Source of the DNA: Streptococcus panodentis
GTDB lineage: Bacteria > Bacillota > Bacilli > Lactobacillales > Streptococcaceae
Direction of reading: 5' to 3'
NCBI RefSeq assembly: GCF_017884005.1
Contig: NZ_QFAY01000005.1
Span: forward strand, 20,229 to 84,228
Length of the DNA stretch: 64,000 bases
A program made the translations under genes and the position numbers. Positions within the stretch are counted from its first letter, which is position 1. Each line of letters begins with the position of its first letter. This document shows, one piece after another, positions 55,821 to 64,000 of this stretch. Below the pieces are notes generated by a model. It was not told where the DNA came from. It saw only the letters and a list, made by a program, of their open reading frames with translations, and did not search any database.

Positions 55821-55942
55821 GGCATTCCCCTCCTTCTCTCTATTTTACAATAAAAGTCTTAAAAAATTAAGAAAAGCAGCAGGAAAATTCAAGACTGGCT
55901 CTGCAGCGGACCGCAAAAAAGTTTTCCAAGTCGGCTAAAATA

Positions 55943-55951
55943 TGCTAGACT
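55943..55951 (+). promoter_or_regulatory. Extended -10 of the phosphoesterase gene, leaderless arrangement
   Basis: TGC-TAGACT ends six bases before the ATG; the AAGGTC in between is too close for a standard ribosome site. Confidence 0.5.
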
Positions 55952-55957
55952 AAGGTC

Positions 55958-56818
55958 ATGACAAAAATCGGATTTATGAGCGATCTGCACTTGGACTCCA
56001 ATCAGTTCGGCGCCTTTGAACGGCAGACACTCCAGCACCTTCTACAGGAGCAGGGACTGGAGCATCTGCATATCGCAGGCGACCTGTCCAATGACTTTTA
56101 CGGCATCAGCCTGCCTTTTATAAGAGAACTAGAGCAAGTCCTGCCTGTTTCTTTCAATCTGGGCAACCACGACATGCTGGGGCTGTCAGAAAGCGAGATT
56201 GCGGCCACTGATTTTCAGGTTCAGCAGTTTGGTCAGACTAAGCTGATTAGCTTTTCCGGCTGGTATGACTACAGCTTTGTCCCTGAAAAAAGCAAGGAAG
56301 AGCACCTGCGGACTAAAAATAATTTCTGGTTTGACCGCAGACTGCAGCGGGACTTGGACGACTCGGCCATCACCCAGCAGCTGGTGCAGCGGCTGGATGC
56401 ACTCCTGACCAGTCTGCAAGGGCCTTTGATTGCCGCCCTGCATTTTGTCCCCCACAGGGATTTTCTCTACGACCACCCCTATTTTCAGCGCTTCAACGCT
56501 TTTTTAGGCAGTCAGACCTTTCATCAGGTCTTTCAAAAGCACGGCGTTCAAGAGGCTGTCTTTGGCCACCTGCATCACCGCCATCAGAGCCGGAAGATTG
56601 ACGGCATCCGCTACCACATGCGGCCGCTGGGCTATATCCGTGAATGGGAGCTGACCCGAACATTTTTTGAGGACTTCCCCCAATACCGTATCTCCCAGCA
56701 CTACCGACTGCACAAGCGCTACAATGCTGTCAAAGACCTGCCGGAATTTCAGGATTATAAGAAAAAGCACCTGGCAGCCGAACTGCGGGATGCTTTAACG
56801 GTGATTGAGGTTCAGTAA
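55958..56818 (+). CDS. Metallophosphoesterase family protein
   Basis: A 286-residue calcineurin-like phosphoesterase. Two-metal site: D9-x-H11 (SDLHLDSN), GDLSND (D42), GNHDM (N70, H71), H in ALHFVPHRDF, and GHLHHRHQSR. The substrate is unknown. The 3' end overlaps the end of the convergent DUF2785 gene by seven bases. The message is predicted to begin at the start codon. Confidence 0.92.
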   Translation: MTKIGFMSDLHLDSNQFGAFERQTLQHLLQEQGLEHLHIAGDLSNDFYGISLPFIRELEQVLPVSFNLGNHDMLGLSESEIAATDFQVQQFGQTKLISFSGWYDYSFVPEKSKEEHLRTKNNFWFDRRLQRDLDDSAITQQLVQRLDALLTSLQGPLIAALHFVPHRDFLYDHPYFQRFNAFLGSQTFHQVFQKHGVQEAVFGHLHHRHQSRKIDGIRYHMRPLGYIREWELTRTFFEDFPQYRISQHYRLHKRYNAVKDLPEFQDYKKKHLAAELRDALTVIEVQ

Positions 56819-57603
56819 TGGAAATGTTGAATAGCAGTTCTCAGCTCATCTGAGAGCTGCTTTTTGCTGTCCAGCTGCACATAGACTTCTAATAAACAGG
56901 AGCGAAAATTGGAAAATGCGATGAAGTCTTGCTTGCTGTCCAATGGAAAATTCAGTGACTGCAGCCAGAGGCTGAGTTCATGCTGTGACAGTTTTCCCTT
57001 TAAGACCGCTTGATAGAGCACCTGCGCTAAGCGCCAGTCCTCGTCATTTCCGAAGCGGATGGAAACTCTTTTAAAAACTTGCTGAATGACCTGTAATACT
57101 TCTGGCATCTTACCTGAAGGAAAGTCTGGATGACAGGCTGCTTCCGTCAATAAATCTGCTCCATGAGCGAAGGCGTGGACCCAACCGTATTCCTCTGAGT
57201 AACCGCTTGTATCTTTTTCTGTTAGCAAGTAGGCTAGCCCGTTATCCAGTAGGATTTTTCTTTCTTGCACTGATAAAGCCTGATAATACGAAGAGTTTGG
57301 ATTTCCATCACAGTTTAAGAGATTCGCATAAAGCAAAGCTGTAAAAGAACGCGTTAAAGCAGCTTGACCATTTTCATCGTTCTTGTAGAAAAGTCCCTGT
57401 CTTTTGACTGCTTCTTGAGCCAAGAAACGAAACTGTTCAGCTGAAAACAGGTCAGCCTGAAGTCCCCTTGCTAAGGACGAAAAGACTAACTCATCACGGA
57501 TTGTCGCTTCTGGATGACCAATATGATCCAGTAACCATAAGATTTCTTCCTCATAATATAAAGGAGAAGCTTCTTCCAACTTCTTTCGTAAGTTTTGATA
57601 CAT
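56812..57603 (-). CDS. DUF2785 domain protein
   Basis: A 263-residue mostly helical protein. The family signature GWVHAFAHGADLLTEAACHPDF is at about residues 141-162; the N terminus IRDELVFSSLARGLQADLFS also fits. No known activity. TATAAT lies about 35 bases upstream of the ATG, with GGTGAAAG as ribosome site. Confidence 0.85.
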   Translation of the reverse strand: MYQNLRKKLEEASPLYYEEEILWLLDHIGHPEATIRDELVFSSLARGLQADLFSAEQFRFLAQEAVKRQGLFYKNDENGQAALTRSFTALLYANLLNCDGNPNSSYYQALSVQERKILLDNGLAYLLTEKDTSGYSEEYGWVHAFAHGADLLTEAACHPDFPSGKMPEVLQVIQQVFKRVSIRFGNDEDWRLAQVLYQAVLKGKLSQHELSLWLQSLNFPLDSKQDFIAFSNFRSCLLEVYVQLDSKKQLSDELRTAIQHFHY

Positions 57604-57660
57604 ACTTTCACCGGCCTTTAGAGTTGATTTCTTTGAATTTGATTATACCGCCTTGTACGC

Positions 57661-57687
57661 AAAAAAGCCATCCGTAGATGACTTTTT
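57661..57687 (-). terminator. Terminator of the P-type ATPase gene
   Basis: AAAAGTCATC-tacg-GATGGCTTTTTT on the minus strand. Confidence 0.88.
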
Positions 57688-57690
57688 CTG

Positions 57691-60387
57691 TTAAATAGCA
57701 TTCTTGTCCATCCCCAGTTTGCGCTGAATGAACTTGACAATTTCAACAATAACAATCATGGCAAAGCTGCCAATCAGAACAGCCAGCCATTGCGACCAGT
57801 CAAGCTGGGTCACATGGAAGATACCTTCCAGCGGCTTAATCAGAATCGTTGCAGCCAGCAGGACAAAGGACACCAGAATGGACCAGTTAAAGGTCTTGGA
57901 CTTGAAAGGACCGACGGTTAGGATAGACTGGTAAACAGACTTGACATTGAAAGCGTGAAAGAGCTGGATAAGCCCCAGAGTCGCAAAAGCCATGGTCAGG
58001 GCATCAGCGTGGATTGCTTTCAAATCACCGACATGGACCGGATTGGCAATAGCATAGCCATAGACAGCCAGCACCAAGAGTCCCTGCAGAACTCCTTGAT
58101 AAATGATTGAGCTCAAGACACCGCCTGAGAAGAAGCTGGACTTGCGTCCGCGGGGTTTGTGGTTCATCACACCAGGCTCTGCAGGCTCAACACCCAGAGC
58201 AATCGCAGGGAAGGTATCGGTTACCAGATTGATCCAAAGCAGATGGACCGGCTGCAGCACGTCCCAGCCAAAGAGCGTAGCCAAGAAAATGGTCAGCACT
58301 TCAGCCGTATTAGCAGACAGCAGGTACTGAATTGTCTTTTGAATATTGGAGAAGACCTTGCGTCCTTCCTCAACAGCCACGATAATGGTCGCGAAGTTAT
58401 CATCCGCCAGAATCATGTCAGAAGCACCTTTAGATACCTCTGTGCCTGTAATTCCCATGCCAATACCGATGTCAGCAGTTTTCAGAGCCGGCGCATCATT
58501 GACCCCGTCTCCAGTCATGGCCACAACCTTGCCTTGATTTTGCCAGGCCTTGACAATCCGCACCTTGTGCTCAGGTGATACACGCGCATAGACAGAATAT
58601 TGGCCGACCACTTTTTCAAACTCTTCATCTGACAGTTCATTCAGTTCTGCACCAGTCAGGACATGGTCTTCAGTATCTCCTTCTTCGATGATACCCAAAC
58701 GCTTAGCGATAGCTTCAGCTGTATCTTGATGGTCACCAGTAATCATAATCGGACGAATACCAGCTTCCTTGGCTACGCGAACCGCTTCTCCTGCTTCGGC
58801 CCGCTCAGGATCAATCATCCCAATTAAGCCGGTAAAAATCAGGTTATTTTCCAGATCTTCCGTCGTCAGCTCTGCCGGAACAGCGTCAATTATCTTATAG
58901 GCACCGGCCAGCACCCGCAAGGCTTCATGGGCCATAGCAGAGTTGTTGGTTTTAATCAGCTGTGCCGTTGCTTCATCAATGGCCGCAATGTCACCGGCCT
59001 TATCGCGGGAGACACAGCGCTTCAGCAGCTGATCTGGTGCACCCTTGACGGCTACCAAGTATTGGCCGTTCGACAGAGGGTGAACCGTTGACATGAGCTT
59101 GCGGTCTGAATCAAAGGGCAGCTCAGCTACACGTGGGTATTTTTCAAGGAAAGCCTTGACATCATAGCCCTTGTCCAGGGCATACTGGATAAAGGCCGTT
59201 TCTGTCGGATCCCCAATCAGCTTGCCTTCTTGGTCAATCTTAGTATCGTTGGCCAGAACAACTGAACGCAGCAGCGGCAGCTCTAGTCCCAGCTCAATAT
59301 CCTGACCGGCTTCTCTGAGTTCGCCGTCATAAAAAACCTTCTCAACCGTCATCTTGTTCATGGTCAGGGTACCGGTCTTGTCAGATGCGATAATCTCAGT
59401 TGAGCCCAGTGTTTCAACAGCCGGCAGCTTGCGGACAATGGAATTGCGCTTGGCTAAAACCTGAGTTCCCAGAGCCAGCACAATGGTCACAATCGCCGGC
59501 AGTCCTTCCGGAATAGCGGCAACTGCCAGAGCAACAGAGGTCATCAGCTCTTCCAGAGGCGCCTTTCCTTGGATAAAAACACCCACGACAAAGGTTACAG
59601 CTGCAATGACCAGAATGACATAGGTCAGCACTTTTGAGAGACTATTGAGATTCTGCTTGAGCGGCGTGTCCGTTTCGTCGGCATTTTGCAGCATACCGGC
59701 AATATGCCCCACTTCGGTATACATACCGGTATTGACCACAACCCCAACTCCGCGTCCATAGGTCACATTGGAATTTTGGAAGGCCATATTGACCCGATCG
59801 CCGATGCCGGCATCTTCAGAAACTTCCACTGTCAAATCCTTGTCAACCGGAACGGATTCACCTGTCAGCGCCGCTTCTTCAATCTTGAGGGAGTTGGCTT
59901 CCAAGAGGCGGATATCCGCCGGAACGACATCACCGGCTTCCAGTCTGACAATATCGCCGGGCACCAATTCTTTGGAGTCCACTTCCGTCACATGGCCGTC
60001 CCGCAGCACACGCGCTGCCGGACTGGACATGGACTTAAGTGCTTCGATTGCTTCTTCAGCCTTGCCCTCCTGATAAACACCAAAAATGGCATTGATGACC
60101 ACAACGGCCAGAATGATAATCGCATCTGCAATATCTTCGCCGCCTGAGGTAACAACGGAAAGGACCGCTGCTACCAGCAGGATGATAATCATCAAATCTT
60201 TAAACTGCTCTAGGAATTTCATGAGGAGAGATTTATTTTCTCCCTCATCCAGTTCATTGCGGCCATAGTCAGCCAGACGCTGCTGGGCTTGACTGCTGGA
60301 CAGACCCTGATCCGAAGTTTCCATTGCCTGCAAAACTTCTTCAGGACTTTGAGTATAAAAGGCTTGGCGCTTTTGTTCTTTTGACAA
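57691..60387 (-). CDS. caxP: Ca2+/Mn2+ exporting P-type ATPase
   Basis: An 898-residue P2A (SERCA/PMR1-like) cation pump. Actuator loop LTGESVPVDKD (174-184), M4 ion-site AIPEGLPAIV (291-300), phosphorylated D336 in SDKTGTLTMNK, nucleotide domain KGAPDQLLKRC, and hinge MTGDGVNDAPALKTADIG. The equivalent pneumococcal gene (caxP, also mgtA) exports Ca2+ and Mn2+ and is switched on by a Mn-sensing riboswitch. The same riboswitch type is visible upstream here, so Mn2+ relief is the likely role. AAAGGAGG precedes the start. Confidence 0.94.
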   Translation of the reverse strand: MSKEQKRQAFYTQSPEEVLQAMETSDQGLSSSQAQQRLADYGRNELDEGENKSLLMKFLEQFKDLMIIILLVAAVLSVVTSGGEDIADAIIILAVVVINAIFGVYQEGKAEEAIEALKSMSSPAARVLRDGHVTEVDSKELVPGDIVRLEAGDVVPADIRLLEANSLKIEEAALTGESVPVDKDLTVEVSEDAGIGDRVNMAFQNSNVTYGRGVGVVVNTGMYTEVGHIAGMLQNADETDTPLKQNLNSLSKVLTYVILVIAAVTFVVGVFIQGKAPLEELMTSVALAVAAIPEGLPAIVTIVLALGTQVLAKRNSIVRKLPAVETLGSTEIIASDKTGTLTMNKMTVEKVFYDGELREAGQDIELGLELPLLRSVVLANDTKIDQEGKLIGDPTETAFIQYALDKGYDVKAFLEKYPRVAELPFDSDRKLMSTVHPLSNGQYLVAVKGAPDQLLKRCVSRDKAGDIAAIDEATAQLIKTNNSAMAHEALRVLAGAYKIIDAVPAELTTEDLENNLIFTGLIGMIDPERAEAGEAVRVAKEAGIRPIMITGDHQDTAEAIAKRLGIIEEGDTEDHVLTGAELNELSDEEFEKVVGQYSVYARVSPEHKVRIVKAWQNQGKVVAMTGDGVNDAPALKTADIGIGMGITGTEVSKGASDMILADDNFATIIVAVEEGRKVFSNIQKTIQYLLSANTAEVLTIFLATLFGWDVLQPVHLLWINLVTDTFPAIALGVEPAEPGVMNHKPRGRKSSFFSGGVLSSIIYQGVLQGLLVLAVYGYAIANPVHVGDLKAIHADALTMAFATLGLIQLFHAFNVKSVYQSILTVGPFKSKTFNWSILVSFVLLAATILIKPLEGIFHVTQLDWSQWLAVLIGSFAMIVIVEIVKFIQRKLGMDKNAI

Positions 60388-60499
60388 TTTTTCCTCCTTT
60401 GCGCTGTAAGGCCCGTCAGAAAGCGAGAGCTAGAGGGAATACCAGACTAGCAACTCCTCACCTTCTTAGGACAAACACCTTGGTCTCTCTTTGGATAAA

Positions 60500-60530
60500 C
60501 AAAAAGAGACCTGTTGATTAACAAGTCTCG
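60500..60530 (-). terminator. Expression-platform terminator of the Mn riboswitch
   Basis: Minus strand GAGACTTGTT-aatc-AACAGGTCTC-TTTTTG, between aptamer and caxP. Mn2+ binding is expected to prevent this hairpin from forming. Confidence 0.85.
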
Positions 60531-60612
60531 CTATTTCATACAAGGCCGGAAATTTCTTTCGTATTGACGACCTTGTAACGGTGTTACCGTTAGCTACTCC
60601 CTTGAGTGTTTT
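60531..60612 (-). ncRNA. yybP-ykoY family Mn2+ riboswitch aptamer
   Basis: The minus-strand leader begins ACACTCAAGGGAGTAGCTAA, then a short helix (CGGTAAC-ACCGTTAC), the second loop and a closing helix with GGCCTTGTATGAAATAGC. The AAGGG-AGTAGC segment just after a stem is typical of the yybP-ykoY class, and the class is known in front of this very ATPase in Lactococcus and Streptococcus. Metal specificity is taken from those studies. Confidence 0.85.
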
Positions 60613-60614
60613 AT

Positions 60615-60643
60615 ATTGTATCAAAATTCCCCCTGTTTCGCAA
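60615..60643 (-). promoter_or_regulatory. Promoter of the caxP riboswitch transcript
   Basis: Minus-strand TTGCGA (60638-60643), 17 bases, TACAAT (60615-60620). It overlaps the 3' end of the orphan frame at 60621-60842. Confidence 0.75.
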
Positions 60644-60842
60644 GAGCCAGTCTCTTGATTTTTGAAAAAAATTCAGGAATTTTCAACACCAGCACCAGAT
60701 GTCGGCTGATAAAGCCCTCCCCTATAAACAGATAGGCAGTGAAAATCATCAGCAGACCAGGCAGGAGCAGCCAGAACGGCAGAAACGCTTGAATTGAAAA
60801 TAATGGCTCCCATGCAGTCAGCGGCGGAGCTAACCGCTCAAA
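60621..60842 (-). pseudogene. Orphan C-terminal fragment of a membrane protein
   Basis: A 73-codon open frame without a usable start: the codon before it is TAG and the only ATG is internal. It encodes a clear membrane helix (AFLPFWLLLPGLLMIFTAYL) followed by a basic cytoplasmic tail (SKIKRLALAKQGEF), ending in TGA between the -35 and -10 of the caxP promoter. Composition and hydrophobic pattern look coding. I take it as the tail of a lost gene; the family is not recognised. It is too short and start-less to be an intact gene. Confidence 0.5.
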
Positions 60843-60845
60843 CTA

Positions 60846-61118
60846 CTGTTTTGAGGCTGCGGATGGGGCTTCCCATAAGAAGCTATAAAAGCCCTCCCCC
60901 TCACCGCATCTTCAAACTCTAAATGATGATGGCCCCACCCGCAGGCGGTGGGACAGACTCCCAGATTTTCGGCTAAGATTCTCTTTGAAATGGCCTGATG
61001 GTTCCTGTCCAAAAACAACTATTCAAACCAGTATTCATGAAAAGAGCCCTCATACTTTGCTCAGAAAGAAAAAGGAGACACTGGCTGACCTGACAAAAGG
61101 GCTGCAGGTTTTTCCTAT
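60846..61118. other. Intergenic stretch with palindromic repeat
   Basis: No gene seen. 60936-60960 carries GGCGGTGGGACAGACTCCC, whose core also occurs inverted in element A (about 5128-5147) and as GGGACAGACGCCC at 3401-3413. CCCACCCGCAGGCGGTGGG forms a hairpin. Confidence 0.5.
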
Positions 61119-61505
61119 TTAACTCCAAGAAATTTCCAGTCGATAGCGGGCAAAAGTCTGCACGCTGTCCGGTGTTTTCAGCTCATAGCGGAGCTGAATG
61201 GTCTGCTCTTTCATGTCCAGCTGATAGTGCTCTGTCTGGGTGATGAAATGCTGCAGGCCAAGCGGAGTAGGAATGCTGACCGGAGCCTGTCCGCCTTTGA
61301 TAAAACGCATGATGGATTTAGGGGTGGAAAAACGAGTCATGACCAGCTCCTCCTCCTGAAATTTCAGGACTGCTTTTTCTCCTTCTTCATTTGTGTAAAT
61401 CAGGTAATGGCTGCCGCCTTTCTGGGTCCAGTCCGCCTCGTAGATCTGGTCAATGATTTCTGTCTGGTCGTCTATTTGAATCTGATTCCTTAGTCTGATT
61501 TGCAT
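61119..61505 (-). CDS. DUF1934 (YwiB-like) protein
   Basis: A 128-residue calycin-like beta barrel of the DUF1934 family: QIRLRNQIQIDDQTEIIDQIYEA start, YLIYTNEEGEKAVLKF, TPLGLQHFITQTEHYQL and an RYELKT...FARYRLEISW end. Function unknown. Single gene with AAGGAATA ahead of the ATG. Confidence 0.88.
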   Translation of the reverse strand: MQIRLRNQIQIDDQTEIIDQIYEADWTQKGGSHYLIYTNEEGEKAVLKFQEEELVMTRFSTPKSIMRFIKGGQAPVSIPTPLGLQHFITQTEHYQLDMKEQTIQLRYELKTPDSVQTFARYRLEISWS

Positions 61506-61631
61506 TTACTTATTCCTTTACATTGATTACTTTCTATTGTACCAAAAATCGGGACATTCTGTTCAGCTGGCTTTTCATTTTTATCAGACTCTTTCACTTT
61601 TCTTTTTCCTTTTCTGTCTATCCTGGATTTA

Positions 61632-61640
61632 TGATATAAT
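61632..61640 (+). promoter_or_regulatory. Extended -10 of the HD gene, leaderless arrangement
   Basis: TGA-TATAAT ends six bases before the ATG at 61647. Confidence 0.6.
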
Positions 61641-61646
61641 GGACCT

Positions 61647-62960
61647 ATGATTGAAAAAGTATTTCGCGATCCTGTGCATAATTATGTCCATGTAGACCAT
61701 CAGGTCATTTATGATTTGATTAACACCAAAGAATTTCAGCGGCTGCGCCGCATCAAGCAGCTGGGAACATCTGGCTATACCTTCCACGGCGGGGAGCACA
61801 GCCGCTTCTCCCACTGTCTGGGAGCCTATGAGATTGCCCGGCGGATTACCAAGATTTTCAGTGAAAAATATCAGGATAGCTGGGACAGCCACGAAAACCT
61901 GCTGACTATGGTGACCGCGCTCCTGCACGACGTGGGCCACGGGGCTTATTCCCACACCTTCGAACGTCTCTTTGATACCGACCACGAGGAGCTGACCCGG
62001 CAGATGATTACCAATCCTGAAACTGAAATCCATCAGGTCCTAGTGCAGGTGGCACCTGACTTTCCTGATAAAGTAGCCAGCGTGATCCATCACACTTATC
62101 CTAATAAACAAGTGGTGCAGCTGATTTCCAGTCAGATTGATGTAGACCGGATGGACTATCTGCTGCGGGATTCATTCTACACCGGAGCCTCTTACGGTCA
62201 GTTTGACCTGACGCGCATTCTGCGGGTTATTGTCCCAGTGGAGAAGGGCATTGCCTTCAAACGCAACGGCATGCACGCAGTAGAGGACTATGTCGTCAGC
62301 CGCTATCAGATGTATATGCAGGTCTACTTTCATCCGGCCAGCCGGGCCATGGAGGTCCTGCTGCAGAATCTGCTCAAGCGGGCTAAGTTTCTCTATCCTG
62401 AGCAAAAAGACTATTTTGCCCTGACTTCGCCCAATCTAATCCCTTTTTTTGAGAAACAGGTGACACTGCAGGACTATCTGGCTCTGGATGATGGGGTCAT
62501 GAACACCTACTTTCAGGTCTGGATGACCAGCCCCGACATCATTCTGTCGGATTTGGCCCAGCGCTTCATCAACCGCAAGGTCTTTAAGTCCGTCATCTTT
62601 TCTCAGAAAAATGAAAAACATCTGGGAATCATGCGGGATTTGATCAGTCAGGTTGGTTTCGATCCTGATTATTACACAGCTATTCATCGGAATTTTGATT
62701 TACCCTATGATTTCTACCGGCCTGATGCTGAGAAACCACGGACCCAGATTGAGATTCTGCAAAAAGACGGCAGTCTGGCAGAACTGTCCAGCCTATCTCC
62801 TCTGGTCCACTCTCTGGCCGGAACCAGGCAGGGTGACAATCGTTTCTATTTCCCTAAGGAAATGCTGGCGGAAGCCGGACTCTTCAGTGAAAAAAATCAT
62901 GCCTTTATGAATTATATACAAAACGACTACTTTATCTATGGAGAAGCAAATGACTGTTAA
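61647..62960 (+). CDS. HD-domain phosphohydrolase (dNTPase-like)
   Basis: A 437-residue HD protein of the SAMHD1/dGTPase-related group common in Firmicutes. FRDPVHNYVHV start; metal site H56 (HSRFSHCLGAYEIA), H94-D95 (ALLHDVGHGAYSH) and a distal D in SSQIDVDRMDYLLRDS. Activity on dNTPs is plausible but unproven here. The predicted RNA start is the A of the ATG. The 3' end overlaps the next gene by 11 bases. Confidence 0.92.
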   Translation: MIEKVFRDPVHNYVHVDHQVIYDLINTKEFQRLRRIKQLGTSGYTFHGGEHSRFSHCLGAYEIARRITKIFSEKYQDSWDSHENLLTMVTALLHDVGHGAYSHTFERLFDTDHEELTRQMITNPETEIHQVLVQVAPDFPDKVASVIHHTYPNKQVVQLISSQIDVDRMDYLLRDSFYTGASYGQFDLTRILRVIVPVEKGIAFKRNGMHAVEDYVVSRYQMYMQVYFHPASRAMEVLLQNLLKRAKFLYPEQKDYFALTSPNLIPFFEKQVTLQDYLALDDGVMNTYFQVWMTSPDIILSDLAQRFINRKVFKSVIFSQKNEKHLGIMRDLISQVGFDPDYYTAIHRNFDLPYDFYRPDAEKPRTQIEILQKDGSLAELSSLSPLVHSLAGTRQGDNRFYFPKEMLAEAGLFSEKNHAFMNYIQNDYFIYGEANDC

Positions 62961-63759
62961 ATTAGTGGCTGTCGATATTGACGGCACCCTCTTAAACAAT
63001 AAACGCGAAATTACTCCGGAGGTCTTCAGCGCCATTCAGGACGCTAAGGCGGCCGGGGTCAAGATTGTCATCGCAACCGGACGCCCTATTGCCGGTGTGC
63101 AAAAGCTGCTGGAGGAGCTCCGCCTAAGGGAGCCGGACAACTATGTCATCACCTTCAACGGCGGTCTGGTGCAGGATACGGCTACTGGACAGGAGCTGAT
63201 AAAGGAAACGCTGAGTTATGAAGACTATCTGGAGCTGGAATTTCTCAGCCGCAAACTGAATGTTCACATGCATGCCATCAGCAAGGACGGCATCTACACG
63301 GCTAACCGCAACATTGGCAGGTATACGGTCTATGAAGCCAATCTGGTCCATATGCCGGTCTTTTACCGGACGCCAGAAGAGATGGCGGACAAGGAAATTG
63401 TCAAAGTCATGTATATTGACGAGCCGGAGATTCTGGATGCGGCCATCGCCCGCCTGCCTCAGGAACTTTATGACAGCTATACCTTGGTCAAGTCTGCTCC
63501 CTTTTACTTGGAAATTGTCAAAAAAAACGTCAATAAGGGCGCCGCAGTACTGCATCTGGCAGAAAAGCTGGGGCTGACCAAAGATCAGACCATGGCCATC
63601 GGAGACGAAGAAAACGACCGGGCCATGCTGGAAGCCGTCGGCCATCCGGTTGTAATGGAAAACGGCCGGCCAGAGCTGAAAAAGATGGCCGAATACATTA
63701 CCAAATCAAATGAAGAATCTGGTGTGGCACACGCCATTAGAGAGTGGGTATTAGATTAA
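62950..63759 (+). CDS. Cof-type HAD-IIB phosphatase
   Basis: A 269-residue phosphatase: D9-x-D11-G-T (AVDIDGTLLNN), IVIATGRPIAGV, large C2 cap, and AIGDEENDRAMLEAVGHPVVM. The frame is open from 62938, but GGAGAAG lies between the two ATGs and serves the second, at 62950. It is translated in overlap with the HD gene before it, and its stop overlaps the ATG of the next gene (TAATG), so the three form one unit. Confidence 0.92.
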   Translation: MTVKLVAVDIDGTLLNNKREITPEVFSAIQDAKAAGVKIVIATGRPIAGVQKLLEELRLREPDNYVITFNGGLVQDTATGQELIKETLSYEDYLELEFLSRKLNVHMHAISKDGIYTANRNIGRYTVYEANLVHMPVFYRTPEEMADKEIVKVMYIDEPEILDAAIARLPQELYDSYTLVKSAPFYLEIVKKNVNKGAAVLHLAEKLGLTKDQTMAIGDEENDRAMLEAVGHPVVMENGRPELKKMAEYITKSNEESGVAHAIREWVLD

Positions 63760-64000
63760 TGTACAGCTATAAAATTGGAATTTCTGCCCAAGAGCATGAT
63801 GATTTTGTCACAGACAGTCCGCTGGCCAATCTGCTGCAAAGCTCGGCCTGGGCACAGATCAAGGACAACTGGGCCAATGAACGGCTGGGTTTTTATAAGG
63901 ATGAGCAGTTGGTCGCTGCTGCCAGCGTTCTTATCAAGCCGCTGCCTCTGGGCTTCACCATGCTCTATATCCCCCGCGGCCCCATTATGGACTATGGCAA
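63759..64000 (+). CDS. FemAB/MurM-like peptidyltransferase, N-terminal part
   Basis: The first 80 residues of a FemXAB-family protein, cut by the window edge: MYSYKIGISAQEHDDFV, LANLLQSSAWAQIKDNWANERLGFYKD, SVLIKPLPLGFTMLYIPRGPIMDY. These enzymes add amino acids from aminoacyl-tRNA to the lipid-linked wall precursor (MurM, MurN) or act in tRNA proofreading. Which one this is cannot be decided from the fragment. Confidence 0.88.
   Translation, partial: MYSYKIGISAQEHDDFVTDSPLANLLQSSAWAQIKDNWANERLGFYKDEQLVAAASVLIKPLPLGFTMLYIPRGPIMDYG

Noticed and set aside
60830..61018. 62-codon minus-strand frame upstream of the orphan fragment
   Set aside because: It consists of palindromic repeat sequence; I see no link in frame to the membrane remnant.

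Overview
The window reads as a chromosomal segment of a mitis/sanguinis-group oral Streptococcus, most likely S. sanguinis or a close relative. The evidence is two tandem CshA-type fibrillar adhesins ending next to a convergent fbpA/pavA, streptococcal gene order (HAD-gyrB-ezrA with rodA and a DJ-1 protein nearby; ftsE-ftsX beside prfB), GC-rich streptococcal codon use and RUP-like intergenic repeats. Species assignment is inference. Most genes lie on the minus strand.

Layout. 1-7 kb: hairpin repeats, a GNAT gene and pheS under a T-box, a decayed CPBP protease gene, an orphan TrpX-type binding protein under a second T-box, and fbpA. 7.3-21.5 kb: two very large YSIRK/LPXTG CshA-like proteins with 11 and 19 fibril repeats, apparently a tandem duplication that carried promoter and terminator along. 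21.6-27.5 kb: a flavodoxin-fold reductase, the acetoin pair alsS-aldB, a TPR protein and an AI-2E family permease. 27.9-33.7 kb: a small lipoprotein, a MacAB-like tripartite exporter (adaptor, ATPase, permease) and a two-component system, all on one strand. 34-44.5 kb: a lactonase-fold protein, a small membrane protein, eno, a DUF1694/SnoaL-like pair, glycerate kinase, serB, ezrA, gyrB and a HAD phosphatase. 44.5-45.5 kb: a gene-poor stretch of mobile repeats. 45.5-64 kb: DJ-1 protein, rodA, a UPF0324 permease, dinG, an MBL hydrolase, ftsX-ftsE, prfB with its programmed frameshift, HAD and metallophosphoesterase genes, a Ca/Mn P-type ATPase behind a yybP-ykoY riboswitch, DUF1934, an HD phosphohydrolase, a Cof phosphatase and the start of a FemAB/MurM-like gene.

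The most notable items are: (i) a family of about eight RUP-like miniature elements with inverted ends, some of which place a -10-like sequence in front of genes; (ii) several genes whose extended -10 box lies only 6-9 bases from the start codon, which predicts leaderless or nearly leaderless mRNAs; (iii) the tandem CshA duplication; (iv) the lipoprotein + MacAB-like + two-component cluster; (v) an orphan membrane-protein remnant overlapping the promoter of the Mn riboswitch; (vi) tandem hairpin units at the left edge. RNA-level control is rich here: two T-boxes, one Mn riboswitch and the prfB frameshift. I saw no tRNA, rRNA, CRISPR array, prophage or intact insertion sequence.
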